30,629 nucleotides of DNA, from positions 1 through 30,629 of IMG/VR virus record IMGVR_UViG_3300036828_000480, one strand, 5' to 3'. Position numbers and translations under genes: made by a program. A model generated the notes under the pieces. The model saw nothing but the letters and a program-made list of their open reading frames with translations. It did not search any database and was not told the origin of the DNA. The first letter of the stretch is position 1. Every line of letters starts with the position of its first letter. Below, piece by piece: positions 21,321-28,495 of this stretch. This stretch comes from a virus.

Positions 21321-21343
21321 TTGTCAAGTGATCCGTTTGACGC
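21321..21343 (-). promoter_or_regulatory. Copy 3 of the 23-base palindromic element
   Basis: Read leftward, GCGTCAA, then ACGGATCAC, then TTGACAA. The inner five bases of the arms (GTCAA/TTGAC) are exact inverses. It fills the gap between the adaptor stop (21343) and the ATG at 21319 and agrees with the copy at 25730 at 19 of 23 positions. Like copy 1, it ends two bases before the start codon. Confidence 0.6.
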
Positions 21344-22077
21344 TATGCTGATCGCATCGTCGCGCCATAGGGGTTCTGGATGAACTGCGGGCAAACAACG
21401 GCGGCGCACATCGGCAAGTCGTCGTTAAACAACTGCGCCATTGCCTTCACGTCCTCCATGCGCTGCTGCTGCATCAACGCCAAGCAGGCCGCCCAATAGC
21501 TCACGGCGTCGCTCCACGGGAACGGGATCGGGTCGATATCGCCGTCGGTCACAAGCGGCTTGGGGATCAAGCTCAAGTCGACTTCCATGGGCGCGGCGAT
21601 CGACGGAATCGGCGCGAGGTAGAGCGAGCCCAACGGTCCTGAGCCATATTGCGCGTACCAGCCCGGTTGACTGATCGTGCCGTAAAACGTGCCGCCATAG
21701 ATGCGAAAGCGAGCCTGAAAGTCGGTCCAGACGATGCGGCGCCAAACCGGTTTCCACGTCCCCTTGGTGATCGACCAGATGCCGTCGTCATCTTCAGTCC
21801 AGTTCCCGCCGATGCCAATGGCAAGCGAGCGGCAGGCGAGAATCGATTGCGCCTGCGGACAGACTTGTTGGACGAGCGCGTTCCACTCGCTGAACGGATA
21901 GACCTCGCGCGACGGCTTGGTTTGCGTTCCGGGCGGGACAACGCGGACGCAGCCTGAGATGGCGGCGATTCGGCGGCGCGAGCGGTTGATGAAGCCGGTC
22001 AGGCGAGGGATCGAGAAGAACTGCCCTTGCGAGTCGTTTAAGTGCGACTGAACCTCGTCAATATATTGCGCGAGCAT
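21343..22077 (-). CDS. Head-to-tail adaptor (tail tubular A-like) protein
   Basis: 244 residues from ATG at 22077. It opens with LAQYIDEVQSHLNDSQGQFFSIPRLTGFIN, an all-helical start typical of gp6/gp11-like adaptors that bind under the portal. It continues with beta segments (YGGTFYGTISQPGWYAQYGS) and ends in a helix with SDAVSYWAACLALMQQQRME. Length fits the 190-250 residue family. The position between capsid-associated genes and the tail-tube protein is the one expected. Confidence 0.75.
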   Translation of the reverse strand: MLAQYIDEVQSHLNDSQGQFFSIPRLTGFINRSRRRIAAISGCVRVVPPGTQTKPSREVYPFSEWNALVQQVCPQAQSILACRSLAIGIGGNWTEDDDGIWSITKGTWKPVWRRIVWTDFQARFRIYGGTFYGTISQPGWYAQYGSGPLGSLYLAPIPSIAAPMEVDLSLIPKPLVTDGDIDPIPFPWSDAVSYWAACLALMQQQRMEDVKAMAQLFNDDLPMCAAVVCPQFIQNPYGATMRSA

Positions 22078-22083
22078 GGCGGA

Positions 22084-22938
22084 TCATACTCGCCTGCGCC
22101 TCGATTTGCGCGTTGGCTCCGGCGCGGCCTTCGACGCCTGCACCGCGGGCTCGGGCTCGTCGGCCTCCGGCGCTGGCTCGATAGGCCCCACTTCGAGGCT
22201 GTCCAGGCTTGCTTCGCCGCCAGCTCCGGTCGCGGTGACATTGACGGCGATCATCTCGCCCTGATCGTCGGCGGTGAGGGTGTACGTCGCCGCGGTCGCG
22301 CCTGCGATCGGCGAGCCGTTGCGCAGCCACTCGCGGGCGTAGCTCGTCGCGTTCGTCCAAGTGCCGGTGGTTGAGGTGAGGAGCTGGCCGACTTCCGCGG
22401 TGCCGGTGACTGCCGGCCGGACGGTGTTGATCGGCGGCGGGTGGACCGGCGATGGCGGCCAAGGAATTTGGGGAATGGTCGCCACGGGCGAAGGAACGAT
22501 TGGCGGCGGCGTTTGGCCCGGCGTCGACGGCGGGGCGACGTTGCCGATGTTGAAGATGTTGGCGAACACGATCGGCGGGCTCGGCGGCGTCGTGGTGAGC
22601 TCGGGAAACAGGCTGGCCGGGATGGTCGCGCTGCCGCCGCCGGCGAACTGCGGCTGGACGACGCCGGGGATGGACGGCGGGACGGGCGCCGTGCCGATCG
22701 CCGGGCCGACGAGCGGGCCGACGGGAACGGCAACCGGCGCGGTATCTGGATCCTCGGGCGGGAAAACCGGAACGCCTTCGGGATCGCCGATCGGCGGCGG
22801 CGGAATGATCGGCGTGCCGGTGATGTCGATCGGCGGGGCGGGTGTCTCGGCGTCGCCGGAGGCGAACACGGGCTGCGGGATGCCAGCGATCGACGGCGGG
22901 ACGGGCGCGGGCTCGATCGGGGCTGTGCCGTTGCTCAT
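22084..22938 (-). CDS. Pro-rich virion protein with C-terminal Ig-like domain
   Basis: 284 residues; ATG at 22938 overlaps the previous stop (ATGA), so the longer in-frame starts are rejected. Residues 1-170 are Pro-rich with a repeated unit (PVPPSIAGIPQPVF and PVPPSIPGVVQPQF). About residues 173-251 form an immunoglobulin-like domain (TGTAEVGQLLTSTTGTWTN, WLRNGSPIAGATAATYTL, IAVNVTATGAGG). The end is basic (RKSRRRRV). Ig-like domains on phage heads or tails often stick to cell surfaces or glycans. A head decoration or adhesion protein is likely. Confidence 0.65.
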   Translation of the reverse strand: MSNGTAPIEPAPVPPSIAGIPQPVFASGDAETPAPPIDITGTPIIPPPPIGDPEGVPVFPPEDPDTAPVAVPVGPLVGPAIGTAPVPPSIPGVVQPQFAGGGSATIPASLFPELTTTPPSPPIVFANIFNIGNVAPPSTPGQTPPPIVPSPVATIPQIPWPPSPVHPPPINTVRPAVTGTAEVGQLLTSTTGTWTNATSYAREWLRNGSPIAGATAATYTLTADDQGEMIAVNVTATGAGGEASLDSLEVGPIEPAPEADEPEPAVQASKAAPEPTRKSRRRRV

Positions 22939-23486
22939 ACCGAAAACGCCTGCGTGATGTTGGCGCAACCGGCTCCGGCGATGACGACGTTCTGCCCGTC
23001 GGCCAAAACGGTGCCGCCGGAATTGGCGTTGACCAAAACCGTTGCCGGCGCGCAGCGGTCGAACCGCCAGCCGAAGAAATTGGGCGGCACGCGGCCGGGA
23101 AGCGGCCGAATCGGCGGGTCGGTGCGGCCGGTTTTGCGCTGCCAAGCCCGCCACGCTTCAAGGTAGGCGTCGTGGGTCACGAACGGTGGTGTTGGGGGAG
23201 GACATCTAGCCTCAACACGGCTCGCCTCCCCCGCTCTTGGCCCAGCGGCCTTGGCGTTCGGAATTTGACCCGGCAAGATGCCGGTCCCCGGCGTGCGGGG
23301 TGGGTTGAAATGCGTGACTTCGGGCCGGAACATGATGACCCGGTTCGCCCCGGTCTGCACGACCCAGGCGCCCTTCGGCAGCACGAAGCCGTCGCAATGG
23401 CGCGCCAGATTGACCGTGCGCGGCCTCCCGAACGGCGAAAGTTGCGATCCGGGCGGTCCGGGCGGCCACGAACTGACGGGCAGCAT
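22935..23486 (-). CDS. Hypothetical head-associated protein
   Basis: 183 residues; ATG at 23486 overlaps the capsid stop (TAATG). A Pro/Gly-rich start, a beta-like middle (GAWVVQTGANRVIMFRPEVT), a helical YLEAWRAWQRKTGRTDPP and a beta end (TVLADGQNVVIAGAGCANIT). No family recognised. Between the capsid and Ig-like protein, so perhaps a minor capsid component. Confidence 0.6.
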   Translation of the reverse strand: MLPVSSWPPGPPGSQLSPFGRPRTVNLARHCDGFVLPKGAWVVQTGANRVIMFRPEVTHFNPPRTPGTGILPGQIPNAKAAGPRAGEASRVEARCPPPTPPFVTHDAYLEAWRAWQRKTGRTDPPIRPLPGRVPPNFFGWRFDRCAPATVLVNANSGGTVLADGQNVVIAGAGCANITQAFSV

Positions 23487-24502
23487 TAGAAGGGCGCGCC
23501 TCCCGTTATGCCTTGAAGCTGAATCCCGGTCGATGGCTTAGAGCAGACCAAATTGAGCGCAGTAAGCGATAGGCCCACGCTGGCAATCTGCCCTTGCGGG
23601 ATGGTGGAGTACCAGCCGGTCCAGGCGAAATTGGCGTCCTCATGGACAACCAACGTGATGTACTTTGAATTGAAGCCATAGGCGGTTCCCTGCGGACAAT
23701 TCAAATCGAAGAACAGCGGCGTGTCGCCAAGCAGCAGGCCACGGAAGCCGGAATTGACCGGATCATCCTTGCCCCAGCGTGACGACGGATCGTTGTTGTA
23801 GCGTTCGACCGACATGAAATCGGTCAGTAAGGTCGTCCAGTCTTCGACCGACATGACGACAAAATCGAGCGCCTCGCCGCCGGAGTTTTTGACCGCGGCG
23901 AGCATGTTGGGAATGAACGACGCCCGGGTGAGGATGTCGCCCGCCGCAGCCGTCACCAAGGCCTGCCAGTCGGGGTAGGTCGCGCGCGACAAGCCTCCGT
24001 AGGCTGGCGCGGTGGCTGCGTTGCCGTAGGCGTCTTGCAGCGAAAACATCTGCAAGACGTTGGTTGTCGGCGGGCCGAACAGGGCGCTCGACAAGGCCTG
24101 CAACGACGAGTTCTTGAGATCGTTGAGCTTCAACATGAGCCGCGAGGCGACGGCGATCGCGTCTTGCGTCACGAGCTGTTCGAGCCCCAGCGAGGACACT
24201 GGTGTCGCCAAGCAGCACATGTTGAACTCGGCATTGACCGTCGCGGCCACGTCTTGAGGCAAGTTGAATTGCCCGGCTGGCCCGATCCAGCTCGATTCGA
24301 CGTATTGCCCGGTCTGGACCGGCTGGGTGTAGGGACTGACGCCCCCGCTGGCCCGGATGGCGTTGCGCAAGAGCAGCGCGAGCAGCGGATTCTGCTTGTA
24401 AATGAGGATGACGACCATCTGCGCGAACACGCGCCGGACGGTTGCTTCCAGCTCCAGACCGATAGGTCCGCTTGGGATAATTCCCGCACCTAGAATGGGA
24501 AT
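23486..24502 (-). CDS. Major capsid protein, apparent ATT start
   Basis: 338 codons if read from ATT at 24502, or 314 from the first standard start, GTG at 24430. The ATT has GGAGG five bases upstream. The codons after it give PILGAGIIPSGPIGLELEAT, which looks like a real capsid N-terminus followed by VRRVFAQMVV. The GTG has no ribosome site and would cut a likely helix. The capsid call rests on the C-terminal part: DTPLFFDLNCPQGTAYGFNS, YITLVVHEDANFAWTGW and SLTALNLVCSKPSTG match phage capsids I recall. Its place after a scaffold candidate also fits. An HNH gene stands directly in front. Confidence 0.8.
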   Translation of the reverse strand: MPILGAGIIPSGPIGLELEATVRRVFAQMVVILIYKQNPLLALLLRNAIRASGGVSPYTQPVQTGQYVESSWIGPAGQFNLPQDVAATVNAEFNMCCLATPVSSLGLEQLVTQDAIAVASRLMLKLNDLKNSSLQALSSALFGPPTTNVLQMFSLQDAYGNAATAPAYGGLSRATYPDWQALVTAAAGDILTRASFIPNMLAAVKNSGGEALDFVVMSVEDWTTLLTDFMSVERYNNDPSSRWGKDDPVNSGFRGLLLGDTPLFFDLNCPQGTAYGFNSKYITLVVHEDANFAWTGWYSTIPQGQIASVGLSLTALNLVCSKPSTGIQLQGITGGAPF

Positions 24503-24511
24503 TGTAGCCTC

Positions 24512-24982
24512 CTACAGCGCGTTGTGGTGATAGGGCGGAATCATCCCGCTCCAGATGTCGGGCAAGTCGCTCGCCCGCTGTCCACGTCCGTGTCTGGAGG
24601 TCCACAATTCGAGGTTTTCCGGTCTGTTGTCGGAACGGACCCCGTTCTTGTGATGCACCGTTTCGTGTTTTTGCAGTTTTCTTCCCAGAGTTTTTTCCAT
24701 GACCGCGCGGTGCTGCGGTTGCTGGTAGTTCGTGCCGTTCACTCGCTCGGTGAGGATGACATAGCCGTGCTTGTCAAGCGACCATCCGCGTGCGTTGAGT
24801 TTGTTTTTCGGAGGATTGTTCGCGGCGTTGGCGCAATCGTGCGAACAGAACTTCGTTGGCTGATACCAACCCTTGCTGCGCCCTTGTTTGTCTATGTGCC
24901 GACGAGGCCAGATCGCTTCACCACATTGCGCACAGTGGCGCTTGGGCAAAGTTTCCGGTCGGCCCCATTCGTTCTGCGGCAT
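24512..24982 (-). CDS. HNH endonuclease (HNH_3 type) inserted before the capsid gene
   Basis: 156 residues; ATG at 24982 overlaps the scaffold-candidate stop (TGATG). An N-terminal zinc ribbon (CAQCGEAI, then CSHDC) is followed by an HNH_3 core: QHRAVMEKTLGRKLQKHETV, HHKNGVRSDNRPENLELW. It is a different subtype from the two paralogous HNH genes in the window. The TAG stop lies inside the capsid's Shine-Dalgarno. Free-standing HNH genes between virion genes are typical mobile elements, so it probably arrived here after the scaffold-capsid order was set. Confidence 0.85.
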   Translation of the reverse strand: MPQNEWGRPETLPKRHCAQCGEAIWPRRHIDKQGRSKGWYQPTKFCSHDCANAANNPPKNKLNARGWSLDKHGYVILTERVNGTNYQQPQHRAVMEKTLGRKLQKHETVHHKNGVRSDNRPENLELWTSRHGRGQRASDLPDIWSGMIPPYHHNAL

Positions 24983-25521
24983 CACCTACCTCTAGCGCGC
25001 TCCGAATCCCGGTGGATGGCTCCTAAGATTTCCTTCCGGCCCCATGCCTCGGGGTCCTTAGCAATTTCTTTGAAATTAGGTTCTTCTTCGTGCCTCCAGA
25101 ATTGCGAATCGTAAGTCGGTTCCGATGTCTGCGGGTTCTTGCTTGCCCTGTAGCTCGCGGCGACTTCGTGATCCGCCACCGCGTGTTCGTGCATCCACTT
25201 TTCGAGGTCGCCCATCGCCTCGTCGGTGAAGCCGTATTCCTTCTTGACCTTGCCGCGGCTGGCGTTCCAAGCGTCCATGTCGGCTTTGGTTCGCGCCGTC
25301 TCTTGCTCTTGCCGCTTGCGGTTTTCCTCGGCTCCGAGACGCTGGTCGATTTTTTCTTCCATGTCGTAGTCGGGGATGGCGAGGTTCGGGTATTTGCGCT
25401 TGATCAGGCGCTTGGCTTCCTTGTTCAGTTGCGGATCGTTGTAGATCGACTCGACGAAATCCGCTGTCATCCGCTTGTTCTGAAGGAAGCCATACTCCTC
25501 GTCTGATATGGTCTTAGGCAT
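24982..25521 (-). CDS. Scaffolding protein candidate
   Basis: 179 residues; ATG at 25521 overlaps the previous gene, and the longer frame to 25581 is rejected. Highly charged and helical (DYDMEEKIDQRLGAEENRKR, QEQETARTKADMDAWNASRG, MGDLEKWMHEHAVADHEVAA), as expected of a coiled-coil scaffold. Position upstream of the capsid gene, with only the HNH between, is the usual scaffold position. A head-assembly protein of another kind cannot be ruled out. Confidence 0.6.
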   Translation of the reverse strand: MPKTISDEEYGFLQNKRMTADFVESIYNDPQLNKEAKRLIKRKYPNLAIPDYDMEEKIDQRLGAEENRKRQEQETARTKADMDAWNASRGKVKKEYGFTDEAMGDLEKWMHEHAVADHEVAASYRASKNPQTSEPTYDSQFWRHEEEPNFKEIAKDPEAWGRKEILGAIHRDSERARGR

Positions 25522-25699
25522 TGTTTGTCTTGCCCGCGATCGTCGGTTGCAGCGGCACGCCGCCTTCAGGCTTCGGCACAACCTTGGGGATATTGCCCCA
25601 TTCGCCGGTTTCCGATTGCGTGTCGACTTGGAGGATGGTCCGGGGCGGGGTTTCGGGCGGCGTGGTGATCGGAGGGTCGTACGACCTATTTTGGGCCAT
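25514..25699 (-). CDS. Small Pro/Thr-rich hypothetical protein
   Basis: 61 residues from ATG at 25699, with AAGGA eight bases upstream. Pro/Thr-rich and without predicted structure (DPPITTPPETPPRTILQVDT, PKVVPKPEGGVPLQ). It is the first gene after the palindrome at 25727-25755 and overlaps the scaffold candidate by eight bases. Function unknown. Confidence 0.55.
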   Translation of the reverse strand: MAQNRSYDPPITTPPETPPRTILQVDTQSETGEWGNIPKVVPKPEGGVPLQPTIAGKTNNA

Positions 25700-25726
25700 T
25701 TCCGTATTCCTTCCCAAAGTTAGGTT

Positions 25727-25755
25727 AGTGTGTCAAACGTATCGCTTGACACACT
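25727..25755. promoter_or_regulatory. Copy 2 of the palindromic element, longest arms
   Basis: AGTGTGTCAA and TTGACACACT are perfect ten-base inverses around nine bases. Nineteen of the central 23 positions match copy 1 and 19 match copy 3. The left flank also shares GTTAGG-TAG with copy 1, though in the opposite orientation. It lies after the stop of the Ala/His-rich gene and before the head genes. As DNA it could bind a dimeric regulator; as RNA it would be a strong hairpin. Confidence 0.7.
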
Positions 25756-25961
25756 CATGTGTCTTCGTCGCCGCCCTTGTTCGCGTCTTCGCTGTGCTGG
25801 GCGGCTTCCTGCGCGGCCTTGTGCGCCGCTTCGGAATGCTCGCGGGCTTGGGCGTGTTTGCCCGCGTCGTACAATTGCGCCGCCGTCTGGTGCGCGTGGA
25901 CCGCGGCTTGATGCTTCTCGGCGGCCTTGCGGTGCGTTTCCGCGGTTGGATGTTTCGCCAT
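25755..25961 (-). CDS. Small Ala/His-rich helical protein
   Basis: 68 residues. ATG at 25961 is preferred to the one three bases earlier because GGAGG is then six bases away. It repeats short helical units of Ala, His, Glu, Lys and Gln (AETHRKAAEKHQAAVHAHQT, AREHSEAAHKAAQEAAQHSE) and ends acidic. I recall similar His/Ala repeats in alphaproteobacteria and their phages. His may bind metal. Function unknown. Confidence 0.6.
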   Translation of the reverse strand: MAKHPTAETHRKAAEKHQAAVHAHQTAAQLYDAGKHAQAREHSEAAHKAAQEAAQHSEDANKGGDEDT

Positions 25962-26107
25962 CATTTCCCTCCCATCGGCTCGTAGTATTTGACGGCGCCG
26001 CACTCGTCGCACTGCCAGCCGCACCACACTTCGCCGTCATGCGTGCCGCTGACGACATGGCCGCCGCAGCATCGGAACAAGCAGCGAAAAAAGCGCCAGA
26101 TCTTCAT
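25961..26107 (-). CDS. Short Cys-rich zinc-ribbon protein
   Basis: 48 residues from ATG at 26107. It starts MKIWRFFRCLFRCCGGH, then HDGEVWCGWQCDECGAVKYY, ending GGK. CDEC plus the earlier Cys/His residues could make a zinc knuckle. The stop overlaps the next start. Small basic aromatic proteins of this kind occur in phage head blocks; no function recognised. Confidence 0.6.
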   Translation of the reverse strand: MKIWRFFRCLFRCCGGHVVSGTHDGEVWCGWQCDECGAVKYYEPMGGK

Positions 26108-26113
26108 GGGTTA

Positions 26114-26635
26114 TCATGCCCCCGGAAGCGGTGTCGAGGGCATGGGCGCGCCGCCGCCGGGCGGCTGACCGGGCGGGCCGCCGCCGCCGGGTGGCTTTCC
26201 CTGTCCGAATAGCCGCTGGAGAAGCTGATTCTGGATGGTCCGCTTCATCTGGTCGCCCAGCATGGTCTTTTGCACGCCGACGGCCGCTCCCATGCCGCCG
26301 CCGCCGCCTAGGTGGCGCGAAAGCTGGCTTGCGGCGCGCAAAGCGTCGCGATGGAGCTGGCTTCCGGGCTCGAGGCCGAGCGCCGCTTGCTGGATGAGCT
26401 GGACGGCTTGCTGCAACAGCATGGAGGCGTCGGCTTGGTTGCCGGGGCCCGGCGCCGAGACTTGCGGTCCCATGCGCGAGCGCGCGAACGCCGCCAATCC
26501 ACCGGGTCCAGCGCCGCCGCCCCCCGTGGGAGGTGGTGGACCGGGAGACGGCGGCCCGCCGGGAGGTGGCCCGCCCGGAGCGCCACCTTGCCCCATCATC
26601 GGATCGTTGTCGTCAGTTGGGTCGCCGTTCGCCAT
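26114..26635 (-). CDS. Gly/Pro-rich protein between portal and head genes
   Basis: 173 residues from ATG at 26635. Both ends are Gly/Pro-rich and disordered. The middle is a helical core of about 70 residues (MLLQQAVQLIQQAALGLEPG, LHRDALRAASQLSRHLGGGG, QKTMLGDQMKRTIQNQLLQR). A helix between two flexible arms would suit a scaffold or portal-binding chaperone. No family recognised. Confidence 0.6.
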   Translation of the reverse strand: MANGDPTDDNDPMMGQGGAPGGPPPGGPPSPGPPPPTGGGGAGPGGLAAFARSRMGPQVSAPGPGNQADASMLLQQAVQLIQQAALGLEPGSQLHRDALRAASQLSRHLGGGGGMGAAVGVQKTMLGDQMKRTIQNQLLQRLFGQGKPPGGGGPPGQPPGGGAPMPSTPLPGA

Positions 26636-26655
26636 CGTTCTTCTACCGAAGGGCC

Positions 26656-26724
26656 GCCCCCGTCGGAAGCGGGGGCTCCATTGACGGAGGCGGTTGTCCC
26701 GTTAAATGTGCGCCCCCTAGGGGG
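26656..26724. other. Two GC-rich hairpins in the 120-base gap after the portal gene
   Basis: GCCCCCG (26656-26662) pairs with CGGGGGC (26670-26676) over seven bases, and CCCCCTAGGGGG is a perfect palindrome at 26713-26724. No T run follows either, so they are not clear terminators. They lie in the leftward leader of the next genes and could slow transcription or protect the downstream RNA end. The rest of 26636-26755 shows no gene. Confidence 0.4.
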
Positions 26725-26755
26725 TAAGGGGCCGGGACGGCGGGAAAATAGAACT

Positions 26756-28495
26756 CTAATGCTTGGTTTGTCCAGCGGGCGCGCCCTTGCGCCGCGAGCC
26801 GCCGCCGCCCTCTTTGATCCCCAGCACCGCCTTAACGAGTTCTTCCTTCTTGTCTTCCTTGGCGGCTTGGGCTTGGGCTTTTTGCCGTTGTTTTAACCGG
26901 GCCAAAAGCAATTCCGCACCCGGCGGATGTAACATGTGGATCAGATCCTCGGCATCGATCGCTCCCGCGCGGGCAAGCGCGATTGCAACTTGTCGGTTAT
27001 CCTCCGCAAAAGCTGGCGACGCTGAATGGCTGTCAACTTGGACTTGGAAATTTCCGGGGAGCTGGCTGAGTAGGAACTCTTGGGCGGTGTCGGCGGTGGT
27101 GTAGACGAGCGCATCCATGGCTTGCATGATGCGGAGGGCGAGCCAACCCACGTCCGCCAGTTGTCTCTCAATTCGAGCGGCTTGCTTGATAAGGTGGGGT
27201 GATGAAGTTCTAACCAGAGTCTGAGCGTGGACTCCAGCGCGGACTCCCGACTCGCCCTGTCCTGACATGATCGGGCTGAAGCCGCTAGCTTCATCAAACA
27301 GCTTGAAAACAAACTCAAGTTCTTCCAAGTAGTTTTCCGGTGGGGGGTCAAGTAGTTTCGACGCTTTCGCATTGGGATTTGGGTCGTTAAGAAAACCTCC
27401 CTCATTGATAATCTTGAAGTATTGTTCTTCGGTGACGGAGGTGAAGCCGGAAAAGACTTGTGGAGCATTGACGTTCCTATCCCACATGACTTTGATGTCG
27501 CGCAGCCGCTTGTTCAGCATGTCCTGCAACATCTGGACGTCGGCGATGATCGAACGGCCCCAAAAGTAGCCGGGCGTCTCCTGGCCCTGCACCTTGACAA
27601 AGGGCGACTTGCCGGGGATGCGCGACAGGTTGCGCCGGGTGTCATCGCCTTCGATGATGATCGGGTCATGACCGTAAAGGCATTGGATTGTCGTCCAGTC
27701 CTCGTCGCGGTCGCGATCCTTGATCCATACCTCGCAATGCTTGACGGTCGGGGCGAATCGCCGCGTCGGGCGCCACGGCGTCGGCGTGGGAAAGACGTTG
27801 ACGATGCCCGCGGCGGATGACGGGGCGTCGCCAACGTCCCCCAACGGTTGCAGGCCTCCTACAACCATCGAGTGAAAATAGGTCGCTTCCTCCTCGTCGC
27901 GGTCAGGCCCGGGATCGTCGTCCAGTTGCTTCATGATTTCCTCGTAACGAGGATGGTCCATGAGCGAGGTCCGCAGCCGCGATTTGGTCGGATAGCTGAC
28001 GTGACAGAACGCCTCTTGCTCGTCGAGATGCTGCGTCGTTTCGGATAGGACGCCGAAATTCTGCGGGTGGACTTGCGCCACCTTGAAGGTGCCGCTGTCG
28101 CCGTCAGGCAAAACCTTTAACAGGCCGCAGCCATTGATCAGGCTCCATGTCACGGTGTCGGCGAAAGTCACGTCGCCGTCGATTTGGCGAAAGTCGGCCG
28201 ACAGCTTTTCGCCGACAAGCTCGGAGCGTTCGAGGACGCTTTCGTCTTCGCCGCTGTCATAGACCAAGCGCAGCCGGACATCGGTCGGCTGCATGAGGAA
28301 TCCGGCCAGTTTGTCGACGAAGGACTTGGTTTTGTTGTAGATCGCCGCCCGGCTATCGGCCGCCCCGGTGTAGTAATATTGCCCCGCCCGGGTGTAGATC
28401 ATTCCGCGCTCGGACGACGACGCCATGCTTTCATCAATGATTTCCTTCGTCCAAGCCCGAAGATGCTCGGGCTTAGAGGGGATTTTAAGCGCCAT
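26756..28495 (-). CDS. Portal protein (podovirus head-to-tail connector)
   Basis: 579 residues; ATG at 28495 overlaps the previous stop (TGATG). Typical podovirus portal pattern: an N-terminal helix with ERGMIYTRAGQYYYTG, a wing with QPTDVRLRLVYDSGEDESVL, a clip and stem region around GYFWGRSIIADVQMLQDMLN and RLRDIKVMWDRNVNAP, and a basic disordered end. The size fits the T7-like connector family (about 530-600). Twelve copies should form the DNA channel at one vertex. No large terminase is seen; upstream, beyond the right edge, is the likely place. Confidence 0.85.
   Translation of the reverse strand: MALKIPSKPEHLRAWTKEIIDESMASSSERGMIYTRAGQYYYTGAADSRAAIYNKTKSFVDKLAGFLMQPTDVRLRLVYDSGEDESVLERSELVGEKLSADFRQIDGDVTFADTVTWSLINGCGLLKVLPDGDSGTFKVAQVHPQNFGVLSETTQHLDEQEAFCHVSYPTKSRLRTSLMDHPRYEEIMKQLDDDPGPDRDEEEATYFHSMVVGGLQPLGDVGDAPSSAAGIVNVFPTPTPWRPTRRFAPTVKHCEVWIKDRDRDEDWTTIQCLYGHDPIIIEGDDTRRNLSRIPGKSPFVKVQGQETPGYFWGRSIIADVQMLQDMLNKRLRDIKVMWDRNVNAPQVFSGFTSVTEEQYFKIINEGGFLNDPNPNAKASKLLDPPPENYLEELEFVFKLFDEASGFSPIMSGQGESGVRAGVHAQTLVRTSSPHLIKQAARIERQLADVGWLALRIMQAMDALVYTTADTAQEFLLSQLPGNFQVQVDSHSASPAFAEDNRQVAIALARAGAIDAEDLIHMLHPPGAELLLARLKQRQKAQAQAAKEDKKEELVKAVLGIKEGGGGSRRKGAPAGQTKH

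Noticed and set aside
22361-22957. Rightward Gly-rich ORF
   Set aside because: Complement of the Pro-rich Ig-like protein gene, which has an ATGA start junction and a recognisable domain.
22058-23161. Leftward 367-codon ORF in another frame
   Set aside because: Arg/Pro-rich shadow covering two better genes in their own frames.
25521-25985. Rightward ORF over small head genes
   Set aside because: Covers three good leftward genes and the palindrome; composition is of a shadow.
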